Positions 54,738-64,000 are shown, counted from the first letter of the stretch. The stretch is DNA of 64,000 nucleotides from Burkholderiaceae bacterium (GCA_004322135.1 SCSG01000049.1:62001-126000), one strand, 5' to 3'. Program-made: numbers and translations. The notes: generated by a model from the sequence alone, not told the origin.

Positions 54738-54824
54738 CCATTGCAGGCTCTTGACGGCGCCCGGCAACCCGCTGCAGCCTCGCGGACGACACCGAGCGAC
54801 CACGCGCCGGCGTGCAGGATCCTC

Positions 54825-55736
54825 CTATAACGCGGGTGCGGAATCGGAGAACTCGTCACGGCTATTTACCAGCCACGACCGGAATTTCGTCAAGGGCTCT
54901 TCGTTGCGTTTCTCTTCCGGACACGCAAAATAATAGGCTCCCTGGCTTCGTACCGACAATCTGGACAACACCTGCAAGGCGCCACTTTGCAGCAAGCCGT
55001 CAATGAGGAAGCGGGGCAACAGTGCCACGCCCTGACTTGCGCACGCGGCGGCAATCAGCATGGACTGTACTTCAAACCTGGCTCCACGCATGATATTTAT
55101 GTTCGTGACCCCAGCGGCGGTACTCCACTCGCGCCAGGCATCCGGCCGGGTCATCAAGTGCAACAGCGGTTGCCGAACTATCTCTTCACTATCCATGTTT
55201 TTTCGGCCACGAATGATTTTCGGGCTCCCTACGGGCAGCAGGATTTCGTCAAACAGATAATCCGTTTTCGCGCCCGGCCACGACGCCAGGCCGTAATACA
55301 GCGCGCCGTCGATGGACGCCTCATTGAACAGAAACCGCGTGGTCCTCGCGTGCACATTGACCGTGATGTCGGGGTTCTTTTTATTGAAACCACCCAGCCG
55401 CGGGATGAGCCACTGCGCACCCACCGTCGGCAACGAGGCAATCTCCAGCACATGTCCCTTACCCTCGTGAGCCATGACCTCGACCGTTTCGCGTTCGAGC
55501 GTGTCAAGCACCTTGACAATGCGCGCGCTATATACCTCGCCCGCCCGCGTCAGAACGACTCGCTGACGTACCCGGGTAAACAGCGCGACACCCAGCTGGC
55601 TTTCCAGCAGGGCAACCTGACGCGAAATCGCCCCCGCAGTAAGAGAGAGCTCGTGAGCCGCCGCAGTAACACTTTGATGTTTGGCCACTGCGGAAAACGC
55701 CTGCAGCGCCCCAAGACTGGGGATATTTCGACGCAT
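54825..55736 (-). CDS. LysR-type regulator, divergent from the Baeyer-Villiger cluster
   Basis: A 303-residue LysR protein starting MRRNIPSLGALQAFSAVAKH, with GGGAAA upstream of ATG 55736. The helix-turn-helix is QSVTAAAHELSLTAGAISRQ, and the effector domain is complete. It diverges from the binding-protein gene at 55973 across a 236-base AT-rich region and probably controls that cluster. Confidence 0.9.
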   Translation of the reverse strand: MRRNIPSLGALQAFSAVAKHQSVTAAAHELSLTAGAISRQVALLESQLGVALFTRVRQRVVLTRAGEVYSARIVKVLDTLERETVEVMAHEGKGHVLEIASLPTVGAQWLIPRLGGFNKKNPDITVNVHARTTRFLFNEASIDGALYYGLASWPGAKTDYLFDEILLPVGSPKIIRGRKNMDSEEIVRQPLLHLMTRPDAWREWSTAAGVTNINIMRGARFEVQSMLIAAACASQGVALLPRFLIDGLLQSGALQVLSRLSVRSQGAYYFACPEEKRNEEPLTKFRSWLVNSRDEFSDSAPAL

Positions 55737-55972
55737 CGACTTGTTTCCCAATGATCAATACTTATCTATAATAAATCGTTTGCGGAGCAAGATAACGGGG
55801 CATTATCATGCATTGAGCGAAGTTGTCGCGCCAGCGCCGCGTGAATTTATATCATAATTGTCAACAAGTCCATATCGTCCGCAGCCAGACACCACCACAG
55901 CAAACCAGAAGAAACCCAGGCAAACGCAATTTTGCATACGTTTAGCTTCACCATCTCAGGAGACGACCAACA

Positions 55973-57172
55973 ATGCCATTCCACCTTAAATCTTTCTTCA
56001 AGCCCGCCCTGACGGCTACAGTAGCCGCAGCCTGCCTCGGCCTACCGGGCGCATACGCCCAGAAGGCCCCCGAGCCGCTGAAAATCGGTGTCATTCTCCC
56101 CTTGAGTGGCCCGTTTGCCTACTATGGCGAGCAAATCAGCAACGGCATCAAGGTTTATGTGAAAGAGCACGGCGACGTCGTTGCTGGCCGGAAGATTGAA
56201 CTGATTTACAAGGACGACACTGGCGTCGCCCCAGAAATCGACCGACGCATGGCGCAAGAACTGCTGGTAACCGACAAGGCCGACATGCTGGCGGGTTTCG
56301 CGCTGACGCCATCGGCGCTGGCGGCTGCCCCAGTTGCAACGCAGGCAAAACGCCCCATGATCGTCATGAATGCGACCAGCACCATCGTGCCGTCGCGGTC
56401 ACCGTTCATCGTCCGCGTCTCGTCCTCATTGCCGCAGGTAACCATTCCCCTGGCTGACTGGGCCTACAAGAACAAGATCCGGAAGGTGTACACAATGATG
56501 GCCGACTATGCCCCGGGCGTGGACACGGAAAAGGCCTTCATCAAAGAGTTCGACCGACTCGGCGGCACCATTGTCGGCAGTGTGCGCGTACCCATCACCA
56601 ACAACGACTTCGGCAGCTACGTCCAGAAGATCAAGGACGTGAAGCCCGACGCCGCCTTTGTGTTCCTGCCCTCGGCATCGGCAGCGGCTGCCTTCGTCAA
56701 GGAATACCGGGAGCGCGGTCTGCGCGAAGCGGGTATCCGCCTGCTGGGCATCCATGACCTTGCCGACGAAACATTCATCGATTCGCTTGGCGACGGCATC
56801 ATTGGAACCATTACGTCGGGCCCATACTCGCCCACGCACGATTCCGACGTCAACCGCAAGTTCATCAAAGCGTATGCGGAAATGTTCGGCCCGAACGCCA
56901 GAGCCGATTACCTGTCTTCGGGCGGCTACGACGGCATGGCCGCCATCTACGCTGCCTTGAAAAAGACAAACGGCAAGACTGCCGACGGTACCAAGGTGAT
57001 CGATGCGTTCAGGGGCCTTAGCTTCGAAGGCGTACGTGGTCCCATTACGATCGACCCCGAAACCCGCGACATTACGCAGAACATCTACCTGCGCAAGGTC
57101 GAACGTGACGGAAACCATCTGGTCAACGTCGAGTTCGAAACCGTACCAAACGTCAAGGCGCCCAAGCCCTGA
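55973..57172 (+). CDS. ABC substrate-binding protein (branched-chain amino acid/aromatic type)
   Basis: A 399-residue periplasmic protein with a Sec signal (cleavage after LPGAYAQ). The ATG follows AGGAGACGACC. The mature protein has the Peripla_BP_6 (LivJ/K-like) pattern: IGVILPLSGPFAYYGEQISN and FALTPSALAAAPVATQAKRP. Relatives bind branched-chain amino acids or aromatic acids for import. No permease or ATPase genes follow, so the rest of the transporter is elsewhere or it acts as an orphan receptor. It opens the catabolic cluster to 62987. Confidence 0.88.
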   Translation: MPFHLKSFFKPALTATVAAACLGLPGAYAQKAPEPLKIGVILPLSGPFAYYGEQISNGIKVYVKEHGDVVAGRKIELIYKDDTGVAPEIDRRMAQELLVTDKADMLAGFALTPSALAAAPVATQAKRPMIVMNATSTIVPSRSPFIVRVSSSLPQVTIPLADWAYKNKIRKVYTMMADYAPGVDTEKAFIKEFDRLGGTIVGSVRVPITNNDFGSYVQKIKDVKPDAAFVFLPSASAAAAFVKEYRERGLREAGIRLLGIHDLADETFIDSLGDGIIGTITSGPYSPTHDSDVNRKFIKAYAEMFGPNARADYLSSGGYDGMAAIYAALKKTNGKTADGTKVIDAFRGLSFEGVRGPITIDPETRDITQNIYLRKVERDGNHLVNVEFETVPNVKAPKP

Positions 57173-57220
57173 TCAACCGTACGCAACGATTCAACACCGA
57201 CACCACCATAACCGGGACCC

Positions 57221-59164
57221 ATGCCAGAAACCCTACCAACGACACAAGCCGGCCAAAGCGCTTCCGACAACGAGAAGGCAGGGCTGATGGCTGCGATACA
57301 GGAAGCGGAGCTCCCGCCGCTCCTGGCCGCCCTGGCTCACGTCAGCGGGGATCTGTCGCTGCTGACCGACGACCTGTGCCCACCCCTGCCCCCCATGAAG
57401 ACATCCATCGTCCCGCAGGGGGGCATGAGTGCCCAGGCGCAACAGCGTGCCCGCACACTGATTCTTGAAAAACTGCTGTGGCTACGCGAACATAAGGTCA
57501 ACAGCGCCAGCGCGCCCGACATGGCAACACTTGAACGCATCATCACCTTCCTCACCGGTGGCGCGTCACACGATTACCTGCCCCTGCTGGAGCACGAGCT
57601 CGCGCTGGATGCCGACCACGGCGCTCCAAAATGGACCAAGGATCAAGTCGCGCCACAACGTGACTTCAAGGTGGTGGTCATCGGTGCGGGCGCTTCGGGG
57701 CTCGCCGCGGCACACCGCCTGAATCAATCCGGCCTGCCTTTCGTCGTTATTGAAAAAAACAGCGACGTGGGAGGAACCTGGTGGGAAAACAACTATCCCG
57801 GCTGTCGGCTCGACACCCCCAACTACGCCTACAGTTTCTCGTTTGCGCAGAAAGAGGACTGGCCGGAACAATTTTCCATACAGAAGGAGATTCGCGATTA
57901 TCTTCGCGGCATTTCCAAGGACATGGACATCCGCCGGCACGTGCGCTTCAACACCATAGTCACCTCGGCCACCTACGACGAAAAGCGCGCGCTGTGGCAA
58001 CTTGAGCTGCGCGACGCCAACGGCAAGGGCGAAACCCTGGCGTGCCAGGCCGTAATCACTGCGGTGGGGCAGCTGAACCAGGCGCAGTACCCTAACATCC
58101 CCGGCATTGACACGTTCTCGGGCACTGCCGTGCATTCTTCTCATTGGCCCCAGCAGCTAGACGTGGAAGGCAAACGCGTGGCGGTAATCGGCACGGGTGC
58201 CAGCGCCTATCAGATCGTCCCCGCCATCGCCGGCAAGGTCAGCTCGCTTAAAGTGTTTCAGCGCAATGCACCGTGGACTCTTCCCACCGCCAATTATCAC
58301 GAGAAAATTTCTGCCGGCATGCTGCTGCTGTTCAAGGAAGTCCCCTACTACGCACGCTGGTTTCGCTTCTGGCAGTTCTGGATTTCAGCCGAAGGGCGGC
58401 TGCCATTCGTTCATGCCGACCCAGCCTGGAAAGGCAAGCATGCCGTATCCGAAGCAAACGAGGCGCTGCGCCAGGATCTCGTAGCCATCCTGAAAAAGCA
58501 ATTCGCCGATCGGCCCGATCTTCTGCCCAAAGTAATACCTGCCTATCCACCCGGAGCCAAGCGCATGCTGCGCGACAATGGCGTATGGGCTGCTGCCCTG
58601 AAACACGAACACACGCAGCTCATCACCGAACCGATTGCGGGCATTACGAAGCACGGCATCACTACCGCGGACGGTCAGGAACACGACGTCGACGTCATCG
58701 TCTACGCCACCGGTTTTCATGCCTCGGACTTCCTGGACACCATTACCGTGACGGGCCGCAATGGCATCACGCTGAAGCAGTACTGGAACGGTGACGCCAA
58801 GGCTTACCTTGGAATAAACATCCCCAATTTCCCCAACCTGTTCTGCGTGTACGGACCCAATACCAACCTTGTCGTCAACGGCAGCATCCTGTTCATGTCT
58901 GAATGCGCCGTCGAATACATCATGGAATGCCTGCGCGTGCTTTTACAGGAAGACGCAAAGGCGATGGAATGCCGCGAACAGGCCTACCTGGCCTTCAACG
59001 AAGAAATCGATGCGGCCAACGCGCGCATGGCGTGGGGCGCATCCGATGTCAGCAGCTGGTACAAGAACAAGAAAGGAAGGGTCTCGCAAAATTGGCCACA
59101 CTCGCTATTGCGATACTGGCAGATGACGCGAACACCTGCGCTCTCGAACTACAAGCTTCACTAG
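57221..59164 (+). CDS. Baeyer-Villiger monooxygenase, 4-hydroxyacetophenone monooxygenase-like
   Basis: A 647-residue flavin- and NADPH-dependent monooxygenase. The first Rossmann motif GAGASG is at residues 155-160 after an extra N-terminal helical domain of about 150 residues, and the second is VIGTGASAYQI. The Baeyer-Villiger fingerprint FSGTAVHSSHWP lies at 299-310 (FxGxxxHxxxWP). Size and the long N-terminal extension match 4-hydroxyacetophenone monooxygenase (HapE), which turns aryl ketones into phenyl esters. The cluster also has a hydroxylase and an amidase, but no obvious esterase. Substrate is inferred. Confidence 0.87.
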   Translation: MPETLPTTQAGQSASDNEKAGLMAAIQEAELPPLLAALAHVSGDLSLLTDDLCPPLPPMKTSIVPQGGMSAQAQQRARTLILEKLLWLREHKVNSASAPDMATLERIITFLTGGASHDYLPLLEHELALDADHGAPKWTKDQVAPQRDFKVVVIGAGASGLAAAHRLNQSGLPFVVIEKNSDVGGTWWENNYPGCRLDTPNYAYSFSFAQKEDWPEQFSIQKEIRDYLRGISKDMDIRRHVRFNTIVTSATYDEKRALWQLELRDANGKGETLACQAVITAVGQLNQAQYPNIPGIDTFSGTAVHSSHWPQQLDVEGKRVAVIGTGASAYQIVPAIAGKVSSLKVFQRNAPWTLPTANYHEKISAGMLLLFKEVPYYARWFRFWQFWISAEGRLPFVHADPAWKGKHAVSEANEALRQDLVAILKKQFADRPDLLPKVIPAYPPGAKRMLRDNGVWAAALKHEHTQLITEPIAGITKHGITTADGQEHDVDVIVYATGFHASDFLDTITVTGRNGITLKQYWNGDAKAYLGINIPNFPNLFCVYGPNTNLVVNGSILFMSECAVEYIMECLRVLLQEDAKAMECREQAYLAFNEEIDAANARMAWGASDVSSWYKNKKGRVSQNWPHSLLRYWQMTRTPALSNYKLH

Positions 59165-59191
59165 CCCAACCTCACTTAAACGGAGAGAAAC

Positions 59192-59578
59192 ATGGCAGTC
59201 AACAAGCAACACAAGGAATTCCACACGCTCGACATGAACTCGGGCTGGGAGCAGCCGCCCGGGTACCCACCGGGCCTGAACGTACAGCAGAAAATTCTGT
59301 CCGGTTCCCTGAACGAGGAAGCCAAACGGGGATCACGCACGCGACTGTTGCGCTTTGGACCGGGTGTATTCACAACGACCCCGTTCGTTCACGACTACTG
59401 GGAAGAGGTTTACCTGGTCTCGGGCGACCTGTGTGTGGGCAACGATGCCAAAGGCGAAGGCGGCGAATCGTTCCCTCCCAACACCTATGCATGCCGTCCA
59501 CCAGGAGCCTATCACGGCCCGTTCAAGTCGACCAACGGTTGCGTCCTTCTTGAAATCCACTACTACGATCCAGCCTGA
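59192..59578 (+). CDS. small cupin-domain protein
   Basis: A 128-residue cupin preceded by GGAGAGAAAC. Motif 1 includes FVHDYWEEVYLVSGDL and motif 2 is ACRPPGAYHGPFKS; compared with classical cupins the first motif keeps one His plus Glu, so metal binding is plausible but reduced. Similar ChrR-like cupins accompany aromatic-degradation genes as dioxygenases or isomerases. It is 27 bases after the monooxygenase gene and clearly part of its operon. Reaction unknown. Confidence 0.75.
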   Translation: MAVNKQHKEFHTLDMNSGWEQPPGYPPGLNVQQKILSGSLNEEAKRGSRTRLLRFGPGVFTTTPFVHDYWEEVYLVSGDLCVGNDAKGEGGESFPPNTYACRPPGAYHGPFKSTNGCVLLEIHYYDPA

Positions 59579-59631
59579 TTGCGCCACTGCAACCTTCGGC
59601 TTACACGGCTTATCCTAGGAACTTGAGTATC

Positions 59632-60828
59632 ATGAGCAAAGCAGTACCAGTAATTATTGCGGGCGCCGGGCCGGTCGGCATGGTAGCCGCCGCCGACCTC
59701 GTACGTCGCGGCATCCCGGTAACCGTACTGGAAAAGATGAATGACCTGAGCCTCGAATCCAGGGCGTCCACCTTTCATCCTCCCACCCTGGACATGCTCG
59801 ACGACCTGGGGTTTGCCGAAGCACTTATCGCGCAGGGCATCAAGGCACCCACCGTTCAATACAGCACCAGCGAAGACGGCGAGCTTGGTACGTTCAATTT
59901 CTCCGCCATCGCGGACCTGACCCGCCACCCCTACCGTGTACAGAGCGAGCAGTTCAAGCTCACACGCATAATCTGTGACGCACTGAAAAGCAATCCGCTC
60001 TTCACCATTCGATTCGGCACCCCCATCACATCCGTCACTCAGGACGCCGACGGCGTCAACGTTGGCCTGGAAAGCAATGGTAGCGCTGAACAATGCCGCT
60101 GCGACTGGTTGATTGGGGCGGACGGTGCGAGCAGCATCGTTCGCCACACGCAGCAAATTGAATTTGACGGGTTCACGTGGCCGGAACGCTTCCTGGTCAT
60201 GACGACGACGTTCGACTTCGAGTCGGCGCGCCCCGGCGTGTCGTCGGTAAGCTACGTGGCGGATCCCGTCCGATGGCATTTCCTGCTGCGCATTGCCGGA
60301 GCCTGGCGAGTCATGATGCCGGTGGCCAGCGAAAAATCGGACGACGAGGCCACCAGCGACGCGTATATACAGGAATCCATGGGCAGTGTCGTACCCAAGG
60401 GCGCCAAGTTCGACATAAAGCACATTACCCTGTATCGCGTTCACCAACGCGTGGCGAAATCATTCCGCCATGGGCGCACTTTTCTTGCGGGAGATGCGGC
60501 GCACATCAACAATCCGCTTGGGGGCATGGGAATGAACGGCGGCATCCACGACGCGCTGAATCTTTCCAACCGGCTCGGCCGTGTCATCCTGGGCCAGGCC
60601 GACGAAGCGGCACTGGACTCGTACGACCGGCAGCGACGCACCGTAACTATGGAAGCCATCCAGGGCGACACCATCCGCAACAAACGCAATCTGGAAGCGC
60701 GCAATGAAAGCGACCGCCAACAGTTTCGCGACCAAATACGCGAAGCCTACTCGGACCCCGAGAAAGGCCGAAAGCTGCTGCGCCGCATCGCCATGTTCGA
60801 CAGCCTGGAGCGCGCGGCGTCGCTATAA
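59632..60828 (+). CDS. FAD-dependent aromatic hydroxylase (PheA/TfdB/MhpA class)
   Basis: A 398-residue flavoprotein monooxygenase. The dinucleotide-binding GAGPVG is at residues 11-16, the DG motif is in GADGASSIVRHT, and the GD motif FLAGDAAHINNPLGGMGMNG lies near residues 285-304. The enzyme hydroxylates a phenolic ring using NAD(P)H. It is shorter than TfdB/PheA proteins because it lacks the C-terminal thioredoxin-like domain. The ATG at 59632 is preferred to TTG at 59623. Confidence 0.88.
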   Translation: MSKAVPVIIAGAGPVGMVAAADLVRRGIPVTVLEKMNDLSLESRASTFHPPTLDMLDDLGFAEALIAQGIKAPTVQYSTSEDGELGTFNFSAIADLTRHPYRVQSEQFKLTRIICDALKSNPLFTIRFGTPITSVTQDADGVNVGLESNGSAEQCRCDWLIGADGASSIVRHTQQIEFDGFTWPERFLVMTTTFDFESARPGVSSVSYVADPVRWHFLLRIAGAWRVMMPVASEKSDDEATSDAYIQESMGSVVPKGAKFDIKHITLYRVHQRVAKSFRHGRTFLAGDAAHINNPLGGMGMNGGIHDALNLSNRLGRVILGQADEAALDSYDRQRRTVTMEAIQGDTIRNKRNLEARNESDRQQFRDQIREAYSDPEKGRKLLRRIAMFDSLERAASL

Positions 60829-60923
60829 TACGGGCGTCGGCCAGCGCCAAGCCCCGCACTACCGTACAAGGCATTCGGGCGCAAGGCGTTTTTTGATCCC
60901 CACCATTTCGGAACCGCAATCAA

Positions 60924-61604
60924 ATGATAGTAGAGCTGAAAATTGAAAACCGATCCGGCACAACGCCGGCCCGCTTCACCATCAACAACCTGGTGATCGC
61001 AGGCTGGTCCGGGCGCGACAAGGCGGCTGTTGAAAAACACATTGTTGAACTTGAGGCGCTTGGCATCGCCAGGCCACCCACCACACCCGTTTTTTACCGC
61101 GTGTCGGCCGCGAGACTTACTACTGAAGACCACATCCAGGTCTGGGGGGATACCTCCAGCGGCGAAGCCGAAACCGTAATGTTCGCGGATGCCGCGGGTC
61201 ATTGCTTCGTGGGATTGGGAGCGGACCATACGGATCGCAAAGTGGAAGGCTACAACATTACCGTTTCCAAACAGATGTGCGAAAAACCCATCGCCAGCAC
61301 CGTCTGGCCTTTCGCCGAGGTCGAAGGCCATTGGGACCAACTCGTTCTTCGAAGCTTCATCCACGAGAACGGCAAGCGCATTACCTATCAGGAGGGCAGC
61401 GTCGCCGCCCTGCTCCCATCAAAAAGCCTGATGAACGACTATTCGAATTCCAAAGGCCTTGCACCGAACACAGCCATGTTCGGCGGGACCCTGCACGCCA
61501 TTGGCGGCATCCGCCCCTCGCCGCGCTTCGAGGCAGAACTGGAAGACCCTGTGCTCAAACGCACCATACGCTTTGGCTACGATATTGTGTCGCTTCCCGT
61601 TTAG
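60924..61604 (+). CDS. DUF2848-family protein
   Basis: A 226-residue protein of an uncharacterised family often seen beside amidases and aromatic-acid genes. Recognisable stretches are TINNLVIAGWSGRDKAAVEK, RPPTTPVFYRVSAARLTT, and FVGLGADHTDRKVEGYNITV; the last suggests a fumarylacetoacetate-hydrolase-like fold. It precedes the amidase by 24 bases. A hydrolase or decarboxylase role is possible but unproven. Confidence 0.8.
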   Translation: MIVELKIENRSGTTPARFTINNLVIAGWSGRDKAAVEKHIVELEALGIARPPTTPVFYRVSAARLTTEDHIQVWGDTSSGEAETVMFADAAGHCFVGLGADHTDRKVEGYNITVSKQMCEKPIASTVWPFAEVEGHWDQLVLRSFIHENGKRITYQEGSVAALLPSKSLMNDYSNSKGLAPNTAMFGGTLHAIGGIRPSPRFEAELEDPVLKRTIRFGYDIVSLPV

Positions 61605-61628
61605 CCAACGTCATCACGCGTATAAACC

Positions 61629-62987
61629 ATGACTCAATCCGAATCCACACTTGACACGCTGGCAGCAGACCTTGCCGCCGGCCGCGTAACCAGTCTTTCG
61701 CTGACCAACGACTGCCTTGCACGGATTGAAGCCGAAGGCGGAAACGGCAGCAATGCCTACATTTCCGTCGACGCCGACAGCGCCCGGGCTGCCGCACAAG
61801 CCATGGACAGCCTGCGCGCCGCTCATGCCGCGCCATCACCCTTTGCCGGCATCCCCATCTCTATCAAAGATCTGTTCGACATTGCCGGACAGGTCACTAC
61901 GGCAGGTTCACGGGTCCTTGCGGGGGCCGCGCCTGCCACGTCCGACGCCGTAACGGTCGCGCGTCTTCGCCACGCCGGTCTTGTGGTGCTGGGGCGCGTG
62001 AACATGACCGAATTCGCCTATTCTGGTCTGGGGCTGAACCCACATTACGGAACGCCGCTGAACCCCTGGGATCGGCAAACAGGTCGCGCGCCGGGCGGCT
62101 CATCGTCTGGCGGTGCCGTCTCGGTAGCATGCTCAATGGCTCACGGCACACTGGGAACCGACACGGGTGGCTCATGCAGGATCCCCGCTGCGTTCTGCGG
62201 ACTGGTGGGGTACAAGCCAACCGCCAGCCGCATCCCTACCACCGGAGCCCTGCCTCTATCGTTCTCGCTGGATTCCATGGGTACCATGGCGCGCTCGGTA
62301 CGCTGCTGCGCAACGATGGATTCCATGCTCGCCGCCGAAGATCTGACAGCGCCCGCCACCGTACCGGTGAAGGGCCTGCGATTTGCCGTACCGACAACCG
62401 TTGTACTGGATACGCTGGACACCGAAGTCGCCCAAGGGTTCGAGCGCGCCTTGCGCCTGTTGTCGAAGGCGGGTGCGCTTATTGAAGAAATGCCGTTCCC
62501 CGAGTTCGACGACATTGCAAGACTCAATTCCAAGGCTACCTTCACTGCGGCAGAAAGCTACGCCTGGCACCGGCACTACATTGAAACCCAACGTGCGCAA
62601 TACGATCCGCGCGTCGTTGGCCGCATCGAACGCGGAGCGAAACAGACTGCCGCCGACTATGTGGACCTCGTGACGGGACGGGCAGCCCTCATCAGGACTG
62701 CAAACGCCCATGCCGCGCCGTACGACGGCTTGCTGATGCCCACCGTCGCAACCGTTGCGCCACGCATGGCCGATCTGATCGACGATGGCGAGTATTCCCG
62801 CGCAAACTTGCTGGCGCTGCGCAATGCCACCGTCATCAACATGATTGATGGCTGCGCGCTGTCGCTGCCCATGCACGAACACGGCTCCGCACCAGTGGGG
62901 CTTATGCTGTGTGGCACACAAAATCAGGACAAGCATATCCTTGCCATAGGGTGCGCCGTCGAAGAGCTGCTGAACCAGAATCGCTAA
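61629..62987 (+). CDS. amidase-signature-family hydrolase
   Basis: A 452-residue amidase. The Ser-Ser-Lys triad is visible: K80 in GIPISIKDLFDIAG, the cis-serine in APGGSSSGGAVSVA (about S158/S159), and nucleophile S182 in GTDTGGSCRIPA. It hydrolyses carboxamides; the true substrate is probably an amide intermediate or an imported amide. Last gene of the rightward cluster. Confidence 0.92.
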   Translation: MTQSESTLDTLAADLAAGRVTSLSLTNDCLARIEAEGGNGSNAYISVDADSARAAAQAMDSLRAAHAAPSPFAGIPISIKDLFDIAGQVTTAGSRVLAGAAPATSDAVTVARLRHAGLVVLGRVNMTEFAYSGLGLNPHYGTPLNPWDRQTGRAPGGSSSGGAVSVACSMAHGTLGTDTGGSCRIPAAFCGLVGYKPTASRIPTTGALPLSFSLDSMGTMARSVRCCATMDSMLAAEDLTAPATVPVKGLRFAVPTTVVLDTLDTEVAQGFERALRLLSKAGALIEEMPFPEFDDIARLNSKATFTAAESYAWHRHYIETQRAQYDPRVVGRIERGAKQTAADYVDLVTGRAALIRTANAHAAPYDGLLMPTVATVAPRMADLIDDGEYSRANLLALRNATVINMIDGCALSLPMHEHGSAPVGLMLCGTQNQDKHILAIGCAVEELLNQNR

Positions 62988-63046
62988 GAGCCTGTTCCCG
63001 ACAAATGCATTCAGCCACGATCCGGGCAAGCGGCTTCAGCCATGCA

Positions 63047-64000
63047 TCACCCATGCATGTGACTGCCGCCCGTTGTGGGCGCAAACATCGCGAGGTTACC
63101 CTCCAGCCGCACCCGGTCAAAGTCCGAAACGAATACGTCGACACGCACGGTCCAGCGCGGCACGCGCGGCAGCAACAGCGAACTGACCTCCCACTGGCCA
63201 GGGCCAACCTGCTTTGCATCCCGCCGCAAGGGTTCCACACCGCTTGCGGGATCCAGGAACGATACATTGACGGCCACCGCTTTCAATGGCGCGGACTTGG
63301 CGTCGGCAAGGGTAAGCAGCAGCGTTCCAGGCTGGTTCGTCCCCGCCGGTTTGAACACGAGACGGACCGACGCCGTGGCATTGTGAAGCGTCGTTGACAC
63401 GACAGCGGGAGCGCTCATGTCCACGGCACGAGGCGGCGGCGTAAAACGCCACAGCGCCACGATAGCCAGCACACATACGGCAAGCACAACTTCAACCCTG
63501 ATCAGGCGACTCAGCGCACGGCGCGGCGCATCTTGGCCCGCCACCACGCCTGCCGTCAGGCGATAGCGATTCCACGCCGCCACCAAAAGCAGCATTGCGA
63601 CAAATGCCATTTTGGCGAGATACACCTGGCCATACGCAGTGCGCCACAGCGACGACACCGCGTCAAACTGCAGTAAGACAAGCCCGACACCACTGGCCAG
63701 CAACACCGCCACCACCCACAAGATGTGGCGGGAGAACCGGCGCAATGCCGGTACCAATTGCGCATCGTTGCGGCGGGCGAGCCAGAACAACGGAATAAGC
63801 GAACCCAGCCACGCCGCGACGGCCATGGTGTGCAGCCATACTGCTGGCCGCGCCAGCCACTGTGGCGATGCGGTGCTGGCATGGCCGCTGACAGCAAAGG
63901 AAGCGCCCAGCAGCAGTACGGCCAAAACCGCGGCTACGCGAGCCCGTCCCCTGCCTGCCGCAGCCAACGCAAACCACGCAACCAACAGCGCCAGCGCGTC
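63047..64000 (-). CDS. CopD-family copper-resistance membrane protein, C-terminal part
   Basis: At least 317 residues are visible and the frame continues past the window end, so the N-terminus is missing. About six membrane helices include WLHTMAVAAWLGSLIPLFWL and FSRHILWVVAVLLASGVGLV, with the CopD-type histidine helices. After the last helix comes a periplasmic beta domain of about 130 residues (APAVVSTTLHNATASVRLVF then DPASGVEPLRRDAKQVGPGQ) that looks like a FixH/YtkA-like domain. CopD proteins take up copper. The extra C-terminal domain is notable. Confidence 0.75.
   Translation of the reverse strand, partial: DALALLVAWFALAAAGRGRARVAAVLAVLLLGASFAVSGHASTASPQWLARPAVWLHTMAVAAWLGSLIPLFWLARRNDAQLVPALRRFSRHILWVVAVLLASGVGLVLLQFDAVSSLWRTAYGQVYLAKMAFVAMLLLVAAWNRYRLTAGVVAGQDAPRRALSRLIRVEVVLAVCVLAIVALWRFTPPPRAVDMSAPAVVSTTLHNATASVRLVFKPAGTNQPGTLLLTLADAKSAPLKAVAVNVSFLDPASGVEPLRRDAKQVGPGQWEVSSLLLPRVPRWTVRVDVFVSDFDRVRLEGNLAMFAPTTGGSHMHG

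Overview
The window looks like the chromosome of a betaproteobacterium of the Alcaligenaceae (Bordetella/Achromobacter/Pusillimonas-like). The basis is the housekeeping order apbC-metG, tRNA-Gly-trmB, ffh-ypjD-(PP0621-like)-ampD-htpG, the moderately high GC content, and the many LysR regulators and periplasmic binding proteins. The genus cannot be fixed from the sequence alone.

Layout. 1-2.8 kb: start of an Mrp/ApbC gene, a small membrane protein and metG. 2.8-11.2 kb: a 4-hydroxyphenylacetate/homoprotocatechuate meta-cleavage cluster (hpaB and hpaR leftward; hpaG1-G2-E-D-F-H-I rightward), followed by a LuxR regulator and two tandem Rieske oxygenases (11.2-14.3 kb). 14.7-22.4 kb: housekeeping genes (tRNA-Gly, trmB, pip, ffh, ypjD-like, ampD, htpG with a heat-shock-type promoter), plus a lone dihydroxyacetophenone-dioxygenase-like cupin. 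22.7-28.6 kb: a 5.9-kb island in the 3' end of tRNA-Leu(CAA), bounded by a 54-bp direct repeat with one mismatch. It holds IS66 and MobF-relaxase remnants, an AlpA-like gene, an AbiEi/AbiEii toxin-antitoxin pair and a fic-rhuM operon, but no integrase. Matching 25-bp palindromes lie about 105 bp in front of abiEi and of fic.

29-39.3 kb: a short-chain dehydrogenase remnant, a VOC protein, and one long leftward operon (binding protein, permease, ATPase, enoyl-CoA hydratase, thiolase, OB-fold protein, acyl-CoA ligase, two acyl-CoA dehydrogenases) that reads as uptake plus CoA-dependent beta-oxidation of an unidentified carboxylic acid, controlled by a divergent LysR gene. 40.5-50.4 kb: a second leftward catabolic cluster with a three-subunit molybdenum hydroxylase, another NitT/TauT-type ABC importer, an ACMSD-like amidohydrolase, a CoxG-alpha/beta-hydrolase fusion and a heme-binding beta-barrel-like protein. 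A LysR gene faces it.

51-64 kb: an Nramp metal transporter, an MFS transporter, a LysR regulator diverging from a rightward cluster (binding protein, 4-hydroxyacetophenone-monooxygenase-like Baeyer-Villiger enzyme, cupin, FAD hydroxylase, DUF2848 protein, amidase), and a CopD-like protein cut by the window end. Overall this is a catabolically versatile soil or water bacterium whose aromatic-degradation clusters sit between conserved core genes. The least explained parts are the island with its shared palindromes, the CoxG-hydrolase fusion, and the two orphan ABC-linked catabolic operons. All family assignments come from reading the sequence; no database search was run.
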